Of a DNA stretch of 64,000 nt, positions 8,336 to 17,098 are shown in pieces (the first letter of the stretch is position 1; each line of letters starts with the position of its first letter). Both the position numbers and the translations under genes were made by a program. The stretch is taken from positions 84,195-148,194 of the forward strand of contig JAOADA010000001.1 in assembly GCA_026417555.1 (NCBI GenBank). Direction: 5' to 3'. The notes beneath the pieces were generated by a model that ran no database searches, was not told where the DNA came from, and saw only the letters and a list, made by a program, of their open reading frames with translations. The DNA comes from Brevinematales bacterium. GTDB taxonomy: Bacteria; Spirochaetota; Brevinematia; Brevinematales; Thermospiraceae.

Positions 8336-9430
8336 ATGAAAAAAATGTTGTGGGTGATGGTGGTACTTTATGGGGTACTTGGTTATGGTGAAGAGGCATT
8401 GGTGTTTGAACCTGAAGGGGTGGACGTGGAGATATGGGCTTCTCAGCTGGTGGTGCCATGGTCTCTGGTCTTTGTGTCAAGAAATACGGCCCTTGTCAGT
8501 GAACGAGGGGGAAGGATACTCGTATTGGAGGAAGGAGGAAAAAGGGGTATTTATCTTACCCTTCCTGTGTATGCAGAGGGAGAGGCTGGGCTGTTGGGGC
8601 TTGCTCTGCATCCTCAATTTCCAGCGAAACCGTATGTGTATGCGTTGTACACCTATCGGACCGATGAGGGAATATTTGATAGGGTAGTACGTATCCGTCA
8701 TGAAGGGCAGACGGGGGTAGTGGAAAGGGTGATTATTGACAAGATACCGGCAGCACGGTTTCATGCCGGGGGAAGGATAGCCTTTGGTCCTGATGGGAAG
8801 CTCTATATTACCACAGGGGATGCTCTCAAACCGACCTTGGCTCAAGAGAAAGATTCTCTTGCGGGAAAGATTCTCCGGCTTAATGAGGATGGAACACTTC
8901 CCCAGGATAATCCCTGGGGGACGGCGGTGTGGTCGATTGGGCATAGAAATCCCCAGGGACTGGCTTGGCATCCTGTGTTTGGCATGTTTGCTAGCGAACA
9001 TGGTCCCTCAGGGGAAAAGGGATGGTATGGACATGATGAGATAAATCGTATTCACGCGGGAAAGAACTATGGTTGGCCAGAGGTAAGGGGAGCCCCCAAT
9101 CATCCTCTCTATGTGGATCCTATAATTTTTTGGGAGAAGGCTACTCCCCCTTCTGGAATGACTTTTTTGGGGGATGATCTTTTTGTGGCTACGCTTCGGA
9201 GCGAAGCTCTCCTGCGGCTAACTCTCCAGAAAAAGGGAACAGAGGTGGTAGTTGTGGCAAGAGAGCGCTGGTTTGCCTCTCCCCAGGGAGGAAAATACGG
9301 AAGACTTCGGGATGTGGTTGTAGGACCAGATGGGGCGTTGTATGTTTTGACCAGCAATAGGGATGGTAGAGGAAGGCCGAAGGAGGGAGATGACAAGATC
9401 CTTCGGATTCAATGGAAAAGACGCAAATGA
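8336..9430 (+). CDS. exported PQQ-dependent sugar dehydrogenase (GSDH family)
   Basis: The 364-residue protein has a signal peptide (about residues 1-19) and the six-bladed propeller signatures of the glucose/sorbosone dehydrogenase family: VPWSLVF, GLLGLALHP, RFHAGGRIAFGPDG, WSIGHRNPQGLAW and SEHGPSGEKG with HDEINRI. It would oxidise an aldose or related sugar in the periplasm with pyrroloquinoline quinone or a similar cofactor. No PQQ synthesis genes are in view, so cofactor supply is unknown. It lies 25 nt after queF, with the ribosome binding site GAGGGGAGGG. Confidence 0.88.
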   Translation: MKKMLWVMVVLYGVLGYGEEALVFEPEGVDVEIWASQLVVPWSLVFVSRNTALVSERGGRILVLEEGGKRGIYLTLPVYAEGEAGLLGLALHPQFPAKPYVYALYTYRTDEGIFDRVVRIRHEGQTGVVERVIIDKIPAARFHAGGRIAFGPDGKLYITTGDALKPTLAQEKDSLAGKILRLNEDGTLPQDNPWGTAVWSIGHRNPQGLAWHPVFGMFASEHGPSGEKGWYGHDEINRIHAGKNYGWPEVRGAPNHPLYVDPIIFWEKATPPSGMTFLGDDLFVATLRSEALLRLTLQKKGTEVVVVARERWFASPQGGKYGRLRDVVVGPDGALYVLTSNRDGRGRPKEGDDKILRIQWKRRK

Positions 9431-9570
9431 GGAACCAGCGAACTGTTTTTTCTTTGTTGTGATTCTTTTGAGAAAGAGGAAGGAAAGGGAGGAGTGTGCT
9501 CTAGGGAAGCGAGATATTGTGATCTTCGATGAGTTTCAGAGGTATTTTTTTTGAAACAGCAAAGAAAATC

Positions 9571-9599
9571 TTGACTTTTTTCCCTTTCTGTGAAATAAT
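9571..9599 (+). promoter_or_regulatory. promoter for the 9616-10251 gene
   Basis: TTGACT (9571-9576) and AATAAT (9594-9599) are 17 bp apart, just upstream of a GGGAGGA ribosome binding site. The start point would fall very near the binding site, giving a short leader. Confidence 0.5.
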
Positions 9600-9615
9600 A
9601 AAAGTGGGAGGAAGC

Positions 9616-10251
9616 ATGAGATTTCTCACAAACCGTTTTGTTTTTCTGCTTGCAGGGATAGGGTTTGTGGTATCCTTTCTGTTTGGGCTTGTGGCTCGTG
9701 TCAATGTAGGTATTGTCCTTTTCCGAGCCGTTGTGAGTGGTGTAGGTATGGGAGGGTTGGGATTTTTGTTTCTTTTTGTTTTGTCGAGAGTGCTTCCGAC
9801 AGCAGATTTTGAGGAGCTCATGTTACTGATAGAAGGGAAAAGCCCTTCTGAAATGGCTTCTTCGGAATCAACGGCGACGATGCCGTTGGGAGAGCAGGAA
9901 ACTAGTCCCCTTTCTTCAGGGACTACCATTAACGTAGTAGAGGATAGTGATACGTGGGAGACAGGGGTATCATCAGGCTCTCCTGAGGAGACATCTCTTG
10001 AGTGGCAGGAAAAAACCTTTGATCCGGCAGCAGCAGTGGGTGCCCCTGAGGATGAGGACAAGGAGTTTTCTTCTCATGAACCCCCATCTAGCCTCAGAGA
10101 AGAGTACGAACAACTTCGAACTGAATACGAGAAAGAAAAACCTACTTTCAAGGACAATACCGTTTCTTTTAAGGTCAATGATAAAAAGATCAATACCAGC
10201 CCTGAAATTGTGGCGAAAGCCATCAAAACAATTCTTTCTCGGGAGAGTTGA
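9616..10251 (+). CDS. bitopic membrane protein with long acidic cytoplasmic tail, unknown function
   Basis: The 211-residue product has two N-terminal hydrophobic segments (about residues 7-28 and 31-57). An acidic, Ser/Thr/Glu-rich and probably disordered stretch follows (about 70-155). A Lys-rich helix and a short conserved-looking tail (VSFKVNDKK, then IVAKAIKTIL) complete the protein. I know of no named domain that fits. GGGAGGA lies 5 nt ahead of the ATG at 9616; the longer in-frame start at 9529 has no such site. The promoter of the next gene overlaps its stop codon. Confidence 0.65.
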   Translation: MRFLTNRFVFLLAGIGFVVSFLFGLVARVNVGIVLFRAVVSGVGMGGLGFLFLFVLSRVLPTADFEELMLLIEGKSPSEMASSESTATMPLGEQETSPLSSGTTINVVEDSDTWETGVSSGSPEETSLEWQEKTFDPAAAVGAPEDEDKEFSSHEPPSSLREEYEQLRTEYEKEKPTFKDNTVSFKVNDKKINTSPEIVAKAIKTILSRES

Positions 10252-10275
10252 TTTTTTTTCAAAATTGCTTATAAT
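10248..10275 (+). promoter_or_regulatory. promoter for the 10310-11464 gene, overlapping the upstream stop codon
   Basis: TTGATT (10248-10253) and a perfect TATAAT (10270-10275) are 16 bp apart. The -35 hexamer contains the TGA stop of the preceding gene. Confidence 0.65.
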
Positions 10276-10309
10276 AAAGACCAGTTAGGTAACCCGATAA
10301 GGGGGAGAT

Positions 10310-11464
10310 ATGGGTGTAGAAGCGGATATTCTTGTCAGTAATTACGGTATCTCACAGGAGTTTGCCCAGAATCTTTTGGATTTTTTCGAGGGGGATGTTG
10401 ACAAGGTTATCCAGATCATGGAGTCTTCTGACAAAGAGATTACGGTAGTGAAGGGGAAGTTTATTGCCTCTCGTCGGAACCTTTATGGGGCTTTTCTCCT
10501 TTTCTACAATCACCAAAGTCTGGTTCCTGAATATGTCTTTGTCGTGTGTTCCACAGATTTGAACCTGAGTCGTGTTCGTATTGAAGATCCTTGGCAAGCC
10601 TATGTTGAATCCCTCCGTATGTATCAGATGGCTCAAGAATCAGATCCTGATGTTGCCTCAAGGATAGAGGCGCAGGTTCTTTCGAGGGACAATCTTGCCG
10701 TGTTGACAGGGTATCTGGCGGACAAAACCAACCCAGATCTTATCAATCTGAAGCGTTTTTTTACCAATGAGATCAATCGAGTGATTTATGATGCCAATGT
10801 TCTTGTCAAGTTTGTGCTTGAGGAGGCGGATATCTTTCGCACTCGAGCGTTTCTGAGTACTTCTCATGATGGACTCAAGGCAATCTCCAACAATCCTGCA
10901 AATTTGGTGCTCATGAACCTTAAAGTAGAGCCGGTACTTTCTCCTCTCGGGGGCAAGGATGTAGAGAGTCTCTCTTCCATGGATGAGGTGTATGTGAAGG
11001 TGCTTGATGATAGGGCTATTGTTCCCCAATTGATAGAGAAACTTCGCCCTCCTGATGTTCTTGCTCCTACAACTGTGGTGGGCAAGGTGCTGGAGAATCA
11101 ATTGATGCCTGAATCGGAAAACAGAAGGGTTACACTGCTTTTTGGGCCAGGGATTTTTGGATCTTTTGTTCTTGGAGGCAAGGTGCGGGTGCAGACACGT
11201 ACGGAGACTCAGAGCAAACCAAGTGGGGCTTCACAAAAGAGTGGGGAGGTGTCTTCCAAAGAACCGGTTATTTTCAGTCTCAATTTTGATGCGGATGGAA
11301 ACCCTATCGCTCCTCCCTCTCAGTCTGACATGGTCATCTCTGATCTTTCTTCGACAGACAAACCTAAAAATCAGCCAAGTGTCTCTTCTGCCATCATTGT
11401 GGGAATTGTGGCGATGGCTGTCCTTACCCTTTTGATTCTTGTTTTTTCGTTTGTTCTGTATTAA
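10310..11464 (+). CDS. tail-anchored protein with N-terminal UBA-like helix bundle, unknown function
   Basis: The 384-residue protein begins with a short three-helix pattern (about residues 5-42, NYGISQEFAQNLL then GDVDKVIQIM) that resembles UBA/TS-N domains. A soluble middle region follows (about 43-290), then a Ser/Pro-rich linker (about 295-355). A single C-terminal membrane segment (about 360-383) ends two residues before the terminus. This topology places nearly all of the protein in the cytoplasm, anchored by its tail. The middle is not recognised. It has its own promoter, and AMP-ligase transcription begins again at 11498. Confidence 0.7.
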   Translation: MGVEADILVSNYGISQEFAQNLLDFFEGDVDKVIQIMESSDKEITVVKGKFIASRRNLYGAFLLFYNHQSLVPEYVFVVCSTDLNLSRVRIEDPWQAYVESLRMYQMAQESDPDVASRIEAQVLSRDNLAVLTGYLADKTNPDLINLKRFFTNEINRVIYDANVLVKFVLEEADIFRTRAFLSTSHDGLKAISNNPANLVLMNLKVEPVLSPLGGKDVESLSSMDEVYVKVLDDRAIVPQLIEKLRPPDVLAPTTVVGKVLENQLMPESENRRVTLLFGPGIFGSFVLGGKVRVQTRTETQSKPSGASQKSGEVSSKEPVIFSLNFDADGNPIAPPSQSDMVISDLSSTDKPKNQPSVSSAIIVGIVAMAVLTLLILVFSFVLY

Positions 11465-11497
11465 AAGAAAAAGGGTTTAAAAATTTCTTCTTGCCTC

Positions 11498-11525
11498 TTG
11501 CAATTGGTATATTTTTCCTTATAAT
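11498..11525 (+). promoter_or_regulatory. promoter for the acyl-CoA synthetase gene
   Basis: TTGCAA (11498-11503) and TATAAT (11520-11525) are 16 bp apart, and a GGGAGGT ribosome binding site precedes the ATG at 11556. Confidence 0.65.
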
Positions 11526-11555
11526 ATACTTGGTAGAGATATGGGGAGGTAGTGT

Positions 11556-13283
11556 ATGGAAATTACCACATTGCAACATCTTGTCAATTATCTATCTATC
11601 TTTGGGCGGAAAGTGGTATCAAGAATGAAAGAGAATACCACTTACAAGCAGTATACGTATTATGAGTTTGTCCAGAATATTCGTTCTGTGGCAGCGTATC
11701 TTCTTCGTCTCAAGAGATTGAAAAAAGGAAATATGGTTGCTATCTATTCAGAGAATAGGCCAGAATGGATGATGGCTTATCTTGGGATTGTGTACAATGG
11801 TATATGGGCCGTTCCGCTCGATGCACGTCTGACTGATCTTGAGGTCAAGAACCTTATCACGGATTGTGGAACGAAATACCTTTTTACTACAGCCTCTCTT
11901 CTTGAGAATGTTATATCAGAACCAGAGGTTGTCAAGCAGCTCTCCGAGATCATCCTTTTTGATAGGGTTGAGGTGCCCAAAGAGCTCCAAAAAAAGGTGC
12001 GTTACTGGCAAGATATTCTTGAGGAAGGGTGGGCAAAGGAACACAAAGAACATCGAGAACTGGTGGTGGAGCCAGATGATGTGGCTTCTCTTATCTATAC
12101 TTCGGGTACGACAGGAAAACCCAAAGGGGTGATGCTTACGCATGCCAATTTTTCAGCACAAGTGAATGCCCTGTGCAAAGCGGTTCCTCTCCTCGATACG
12201 GATGTGCTTCTCTCGGTTTTGCCACTTCATCATACGTATGAGTTTTCGGTAGAGCTTACGGTACTTTACAAAGGTGCCAGTATCACCTATGCAGAGAGTC
12301 TCAAGCCGAACAAAATGTTTGACAATATTCGAGAGACGGGCGTTACTGTTATGATAGGGGTCCCTCTTCTTTTTGAGAAAATTTATGATGGTATCATGCG
12401 CCAAGTGAGGAATCTGCCTTTTGGGGTGAAACATGTGTTGATAGGGCTGTATCATTTCACGGCGGGTTTGAATGCCCTTACCCGTAAAAAGGCGGGGAAA
12501 ATTATCTTCTCTTTTCTTCGTAAAAAGGCTCATTTGGATGGAATACGGTTTGCTATCTCGGGTGCAGCTCCTCTCAATCACAAGGTGGCAAAGGGTTTTG
12601 AGGTACTTGGGATCACTCTTCTCAATGGGTATGGACTCACTGAGACCTCTCCTGTGGTGTCTGTAAATCGTATCGATCGGATCAATAACCTTTCGGTGGG
12701 AGAAATTATCGAGGGGATTGAGGTCAAGATTGAAAACCCTGATAGTGAAGGCCAGGGAGAGATTTGTGTTCGTGGACCTATTGTCATGAAGGGATACTAC
12801 AAGAACCCCAAAGCTACCAAAGAAGTTATTGATAAGGACGGATGGCTTCATACGGGGGATATTGGCAAATTGGAGAATGGCTACCTGTATGTTACTGGCC
12901 GCATCAAGAATATCATTGTCACCCCTGGTGGCAAGAATGTTTACCCTGAGGAGATTGAGGAACTCATCAATGAAAGCGATTTTGTGTTAGAGAGCTTGGT
13001 TATTGGTATTCCCGAGAGTCAGCATTCCAAAGGGGAAAATATCTATGCCTATGTAGTACCGAACTATGAGTTTTTTGATACCTACTGTAATCTGAATAAT
13101 CTTGAGCTTACAGATGAATTTGTAGAACAATGTATTGGGAAACACATGAAAGAGGTGAATGCCAAACTCCCGGATTATAAGAAAATTCGTGATTTTCGAA
13201 TACGGCGAGAGGAGTTTGCCAAAACCTCAACGAAGAAGATTAAACGTTTTCTGTATTCGGGATCAGATTTTCTCAATACGTAA
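11556..13283 (+). CDS. AMP-dependent synthetase, long-chain acyl-CoA ligase type
   Basis: The enzyme activates a carboxylic acid as acyl-AMP and transfers it to CoA; the length (575 residues) and motifs fit long-chain fatty acids. The P-loop-like YTSGTTGKPKGVM motif lies near residue 180. GYGLTETSPV (about 355), the LHTGDIG hinge region and the C-terminal lysine region KKIKRFL are also present. The start has GGGAGG upstream. dapA follows after 18 nt, so the two may be co-transcribed despite unrelated roles. The exact substrate cannot be read from the sequence. Confidence 0.92.
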   Translation: MEITTLQHLVNYLSIFGRKVVSRMKENTTYKQYTYYEFVQNIRSVAAYLLRLKRLKKGNMVAIYSENRPEWMMAYLGIVYNGIWAVPLDARLTDLEVKNLITDCGTKYLFTTASLLENVISEPEVVKQLSEIILFDRVEVPKELQKKVRYWQDILEEGWAKEHKEHRELVVEPDDVASLIYTSGTTGKPKGVMLTHANFSAQVNALCKAVPLLDTDVLLSVLPLHHTYEFSVELTVLYKGASITYAESLKPNKMFDNIRETGVTVMIGVPLLFEKIYDGIMRQVRNLPFGVKHVLIGLYHFTAGLNALTRKKAGKIIFSFLRKKAHLDGIRFAISGAAPLNHKVAKGFEVLGITLLNGYGLTETSPVVSVNRIDRINNLSVGEIIEGIEVKIENPDSEGQGEICVRGPIVMKGYYKNPKATKEVIDKDGWLHTGDIGKLENGYLYVTGRIKNIIVTPGGKNVYPEEIEELINESDFVLESLVIGIPESQHSKGENIYAYVVPNYEFFDTYCNLNNLELTDEFVEQCIGKHMKEVNAKLPDYKKIRDFRIRREEFAKTSTKKIKRFLYSGSDFLNT

Positions 13284-13301
13284 ACAAAAAATGGAGGACG
13301 T

Positions 13302-14186
13302 ATGTTTCGTGGATCCATGGTAGCGCTTATCACGCCATTTCGTGGGGGAGCGGTAGATTATGAGGCTTTGGAGGCTCTTGTTGAATGGCATATTGCTGAG
13401 GGAACAGATGCCCTCGTTCCCTGTGGGACGACAGGAGAATCGGCAACCTTGAGTCATGCAGAACACAAAGAGGTAGTTGCCTTTGTCGTCAAAAAAGCCA
13501 AAGGCAGAGTTCCGGTTATTGCTGGAACAGGATCGAATTCCACCAGAGAGGCCATTGAGCTGGCCCAAGCAGCAAAGGAGGTGGGAGCAGATGCCCATCT
13601 CTCGATTACCCCGTATTACAATAAACCAAGCCAAGAAGGACTTTATCAGCATTTTAAGGCTATAAATGAGGCAGTGGCTCTTCCCATGATCCTCTACAAT
13701 GTTCCAGGAAGAACAGCTGTTTCTATTGCTCCAGAAACCATGGGGAGGCTCTCTGAACTCTCCCATGTCATTGGTGTGAAAGAAGCGACAGGAGACCTTA
13801 AGTATGCGGCAGAGATGATGGAAAAGGTAAAGTCTGGTTTTCTTCTTATCTCTGGTGATGATTTTACGGCGTATGCCTTGTTAGCTATGGGGGGTGTGGG
13901 TGCCATATCAGTGACGGCAAACATCCTTCCTCGGCAGAATCATGACATGTTTGCTTCCTATTTTGCAAATGATAGAGAAAAGGCCCAGAAGATATTCTTT
14001 GAAATGCTTCCGTTTCATCGGATGATGTTTGTAGAGACCAATCCTATTCCTGTGAAGGCTGCTGCCTATCATATGGGAAAAATTCCAACGTTAGAATATC
14101 GGCTTCCTTTGTGTCCATTGTCTCCAGCGAATGAAGCAAAACTCAAGGAGTTTCTCAAGGAAAGGGGACTGCTTGTGGTATCGTAG
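13302..14186 (+). CDS. dapA: 4-hydroxy-tetrahydrodipicolinate synthase
   Basis: DapA condenses pyruvate with aspartate semialdehyde, the first committed step to diaminopimelate and lysine and hence peptidoglycan. The 294-residue TIM barrel has the GTTGES motif (about 43-48), Y132 in LYNVPGRT and the Schiff-base lysine K160 in GVKEATGD. A GGAGG lies 6 nt before the ATG. Lysine-responsive regulation is not evident upstream, since only 18 nt separate it from the acyl-CoA synthetase. Confidence 0.96.
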   Translation: MFRGSMVALITPFRGGAVDYEALEALVEWHIAEGTDALVPCGTTGESATLSHAEHKEVVAFVVKKAKGRVPVIAGTGSNSTREAIELAQAAKEVGADAHLSITPYYNKPSQEGLYQHFKAINEAVALPMILYNVPGRTAVSIAPETMGRLSELSHVIGVKEATGDLKYAAEMMEKVKSGFLLISGDDFTAYALLAMGGVGAISVTANILPRQNHDMFASYFANDREKAQKIFFEMLPFHRMMFVETNPIPVKAAAYHMGKIPTLEYRLPLCPLSPANEAKLKEFLKERGLLVVS

Positions 14187-14251
14187 CCATCTCTTTTCTT
14201 GTGGGGAAGAATTCAGGTATACGTGAGGGTGGCCAGACAAAAGAGGGATGG
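14187..14251 (+). terminator. possible long-loop terminator after dapA
   Basis: CCATCTCTTTT (14187-14197) can pair with AAAAGAGGGATGG (14239-14251) apart from a two-base bulge, and TTTT follows directly. The 41-nt loop makes this a weak candidate. Confidence 0.25.
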
Positions 14252-14297
14252 TTTTGCTCAGATGTACGTCATAGAGAAGAGAAGCTCTTTCGAAATG

Positions 14298-14326
14298 TTG
14301 AAAGTTTTTTCTTGAGAAGGTATAAT
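14298..14326 (+). promoter_or_regulatory. promoter for the CsgG-like/murJ/ribF run
   Basis: TTGAAA (14298-14303) and a perfect TATAAT (14321-14326) are separated by 17 bp, about 38 nt ahead of the start codon at 14365. It is the only good promoter I see for the long co-directional run that follows. Confidence 0.7.
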
Positions 14327-14364
14327 ATACATGACAAAATGGGGGATCCCCCAAAAAGGAGGAG

Positions 14365-15537
14365 ATGATGAAGCGATTGGTGTATGGTTTGGGGATATGG
14401 ATAGTGATAGTTTTTGGGTGGGGACAAACAGAGAAGGTGAAGATTGCTATTCTCAGGATAGAGAATCGTTTGCAACAAAATGTTGATACGGATGCTTTGA
14501 CGGAGTCTCTCCAGATAGAGGTAGTGAACAGGCGGTATTTTCTTGTGGTGGAGAGAAGTCAACTCAACCGGATTCTTGAAGAACAAAAACTGAGTCTGTC
14601 GGGATTGACGGAGGAGGAGCAGGCAACTCAGATTGGAAATCTTTTGGGGGCTCAGAAAATATGGGTGGGTTCTCTTGCGCGTTTTGGTGAAAAGTATATG
14701 ATCACAATGAAGTCTATTGATACAAAAACGGGAGTGATTGATTTTGCTGATCAAGTATATGCGTATGACACAGAGGGACTTTTGGATATTATTCCTGATC
14801 TTGCAGATAGGATGATTCGCAAAGCGAAGGGAGAAAACCTTTCGGCGTATGTGCCTAAAAAGAAACCTCCGCAGTCTGACTCCTCTCCACGCTCTAGTGC
14901 CTCTCGGTATTCCTCGTCCTCACGATCTACGTCTGATTATAGTAGGCCTGATGAGTCGTTTGACATAGGGTTTTATCGTATCAATTTTTCGACGAACAAG
15001 GATGTTGCCGATGGGGGAGCGCTTTCTTTTATGATCAAGAGTCCAGGCGATCGACACGGTGAGTTTTATATGGATTTGCGTCTTTATGGGGGGGCTATTC
15101 AGACAAATTGGAATCTTGGTGGGGTGAATTTTAATTTGGGGTTTATGTTTAATCTTATTGCGAATGGGTATGTGCTTCTTGGAGGGGGAATTGGCTTTGG
15201 GTTTGATATTCCTGTTTTCAGCCATGCCAAGAAAGACTATTCCATCAGTTGTTTTGAGTGGACTATTCCTTTCTCGTTGCAGTTTGGTATCCATTTGGGA
15301 AGGGATTTTATGATTGTGGCAGAGGCGTCTTGGATTCCTGGGTTTGGACTTTTTATTTCTGACAGTACGTATCCTGAACCTACCTATAACGTGTATACAG
15401 GAATGTACGAAGGAGAACCAGGGAGGTACCTCAAGGTCTCTGGTGAAGAGTACTATGTTCCTTATGAGTTAGAGTCTTATCTTAAAGATGGGATGAACTA
15501 TGTATATGCGGGTCTCCGTTTGAGTTTTCTTTTTTAG
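14365..15537 (+). CDS. CsgG/LpoB-like exported protein fused to an outer-membrane-like C-terminal domain
   Basis: The 390-residue protein has a signal peptide (about 1-20). A CsgG-family domain follows (about 24-160: KVKIAILRIENR, then FLVVERSQLNRILEEQ and LGAQKIWVGSLARF). A strongly Ser-rich linker (about 170-200) leads to a C-terminal region (about 205-390) of alternating aromatic and Gly-rich strands that ends in LSFLF. CsgG proteins form or regulate outer-membrane assemblies. The C-terminal part resembles a small beta-barrel, so this may be a periplasmic sensor joined to an outer-membrane anchor. Tandem ATGs at 14365 and 14368 both fit the AAGGAGGAG site. Confidence 0.75.
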   Translation: MMKRLVYGLGIWIVIVFGWGQTEKVKIAILRIENRLQQNVDTDALTESLQIEVVNRRYFLVVERSQLNRILEEQKLSLSGLTEEEQATQIGNLLGAQKIWVGSLARFGEKYMITMKSIDTKTGVIDFADQVYAYDTEGLLDIIPDLADRMIRKAKGENLSAYVPKKKPPQSDSSPRSSASRYSSSSRSTSDYSRPDESFDIGFYRINFSTNKDVADGGALSFMIKSPGDRHGEFYMDLRLYGGAIQTNWNLGGVNFNLGFMFNLIANGYVLLGGGIGFGFDIPVFSHAKKDYSISCFEWTIPFSLQFGIHLGRDFMIVAEASWIPGFGLFISDSTYPEPTYNVYTGMYEGEPGRYLKVSGEEYYVPYELESYLKDGMNYVYAGLRLSFLF

Positions 15538-15553
15538 GAGTTAGGTCTTTGAA

Positions 15554-17098
15554 ATGAGTACTTCAAAGCGACTGCTTTCTCTTCGCCATATCGGTACGAA
15601 TAGTTTTTGGACCTTTCTTTCGAGGGTGACTGGTGTGGTGAAGCAGATGGTATTTACGTACCTTTTTGGTTCTGCTGGGGATACTTTCTGGGCGGCTTTT
15701 CGTCTTGTCAATGCCTTTCGCCGGTATATTGGGGAAGGTGGGGCTCTTGGGAGTGCTTTTATCCCTGTCTTTATGCAGGTGAAAGAGCGAGATGGGGAGG
15801 AGGCGGCAAAGATCTTTGCTTTTCGTGTGATGACAGTCTTTGGGCTTTTTTCCCTGGGTGGGGCTCTGGTGCTCTCTGTGACAGCGTTTTGGTATGGGCC
15901 ATGGCTTGCCCCTGGGTTTAGTCCTGAGAGGATGCGAGAGTATATTCTTCTTATGATTCTTATGATGCCCTATATTCCTTTGGTGAATTGGTATGCTTTT
16001 CGTATGGGGATTTTGAATAGTTTTTCTCTTTTTGGTTCATCAGCAGCAGCCCCGGTTCTTTTTAATCTGGTGTTTATTGGCTTGCCTCTCTTCTTTGCGG
16101 GAACGGTTGGTATTTTTGTTTCTGCTCTATCGGTCGTGATAGGGGCTTTGGGCATGGTGGCTCTTCAATGGGGGGATATGCATCGGATTGGCTTTGCCTT
16201 TCGCCCTGTGTGGGAGAAGCATCCAGCAGAAGAAAGGTTCTGGGGACTTTTCTGGCCAACGGCAGGGAATATGGTTGCGCTTACTGTGAAAAATTTTCTT
16301 GCTACGTGGTTTTTGTCTTTTTTTGTGGGCGGGTATGTAGTGTATATGAATGCCTTTACAGTGATCAGTGCCCCGTTGGGATTTATTGCCATTGCTGTGG
16401 GGACAGTGATGATGCCTCTTCTTTCACGTTTTCAAGAAAAGGGGAATCGTGAGGAGTTTCTTCTGGCTGTGGAGGAGGGGTTTCTGTTTCTTTTCTATTG
16501 GACGATACCTCTTATGGTGTACATGGTGATCTTTCCAGAAACGGTAAATCGGGTACTTTTTTATGATCTTTTTCTGGCATTGGTAGGCAAAACGGGGAGA
16601 ATGACACCGCAGCTTCTTGAGATGTCTCATGAAGTTTTGAGCTTGTTTGCCTTGTCGCTTCTTCCGATGAGTGCGGCGGTTGTGTTTGAAAAGATATTCT
16701 ATGCTACGCATGATGCACGCACTCCCTTGCGTTCGAGTATCCTTACCTTGGTGTTAACAGGGGGACTGTATTTTCTTGCTTTTTTGCCAATGTTTGGTGT
16801 GAAGGGAGTTATTATAGCAGAGACTGTTTCGAGTTATGTGGTTATGGGGTATTATATGGCTTCTCTAAAGCGTGAGGTTTTCTCCCCTATGGTGTGGTGG
16901 CGTATTGGTTGGCGAGCAGGAGTATGGTTGGGAGTGTCGGTGCTTTTGGGATTACTTGGAAAAAGGATCTATCAGTGGGGCATGCTTTTTGTCCCTGAGG
17001 GGTGGGGGTATCTTTTCTTTGCTGCGGGGATATTTGGTATTTTTATGGGGTTGTATGTGGTGTGTACCAAAATCTTTCGAGTGGAGTTTCATCGATGA
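15554..17098 (+). CDS. murJ: lipid II flippase MurJ (MviN family)
   Basis: MurJ moves lipid II across the inner membrane for peptidoglycan synthesis. The 514-residue protein has about 14 membrane segments. The family N-terminal signatures are present (SFWTFLSRVTG, then the GGALGSAFIPVF segment), as are the ATHDARTP loop and conserved Arg residues. It lies 16 nt after the CsgG-like gene and overlaps the next start by ATGA. In this run it neighbours RNA and flavin genes rather than mur genes. Confidence 0.95.
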   Translation: MSTSKRLLSLRHIGTNSFWTFLSRVTGVVKQMVFTYLFGSAGDTFWAAFRLVNAFRRYIGEGGALGSAFIPVFMQVKERDGEEAAKIFAFRVMTVFGLFSLGGALVLSVTAFWYGPWLAPGFSPERMREYILLMILMMPYIPLVNWYAFRMGILNSFSLFGSSAAAPVLFNLVFIGLPLFFAGTVGIFVSALSVVIGALGMVALQWGDMHRIGFAFRPVWEKHPAEERFWGLFWPTAGNMVALTVKNFLATWFLSFFVGGYVVYMNAFTVISAPLGFIAIAVGTVMMPLLSRFQEKGNREEFLLAVEEGFLFLFYWTIPLMVYMVIFPETVNRVLFYDLFLALVGKTGRMTPQLLEMSHEVLSLFALSLLPMSAAVVFEKIFYATHDARTPLRSSILTLVLTGGLYFLAFLPMFGVKGVIIAETVSSYVVMGYYMASLKREVFSPMVWWRIGWRAGVWLGVSVLLGLLGKRIYQWGMLFVPEGWGYLFFAAGIFGIFMGLYVVCTKIFRVEFHR

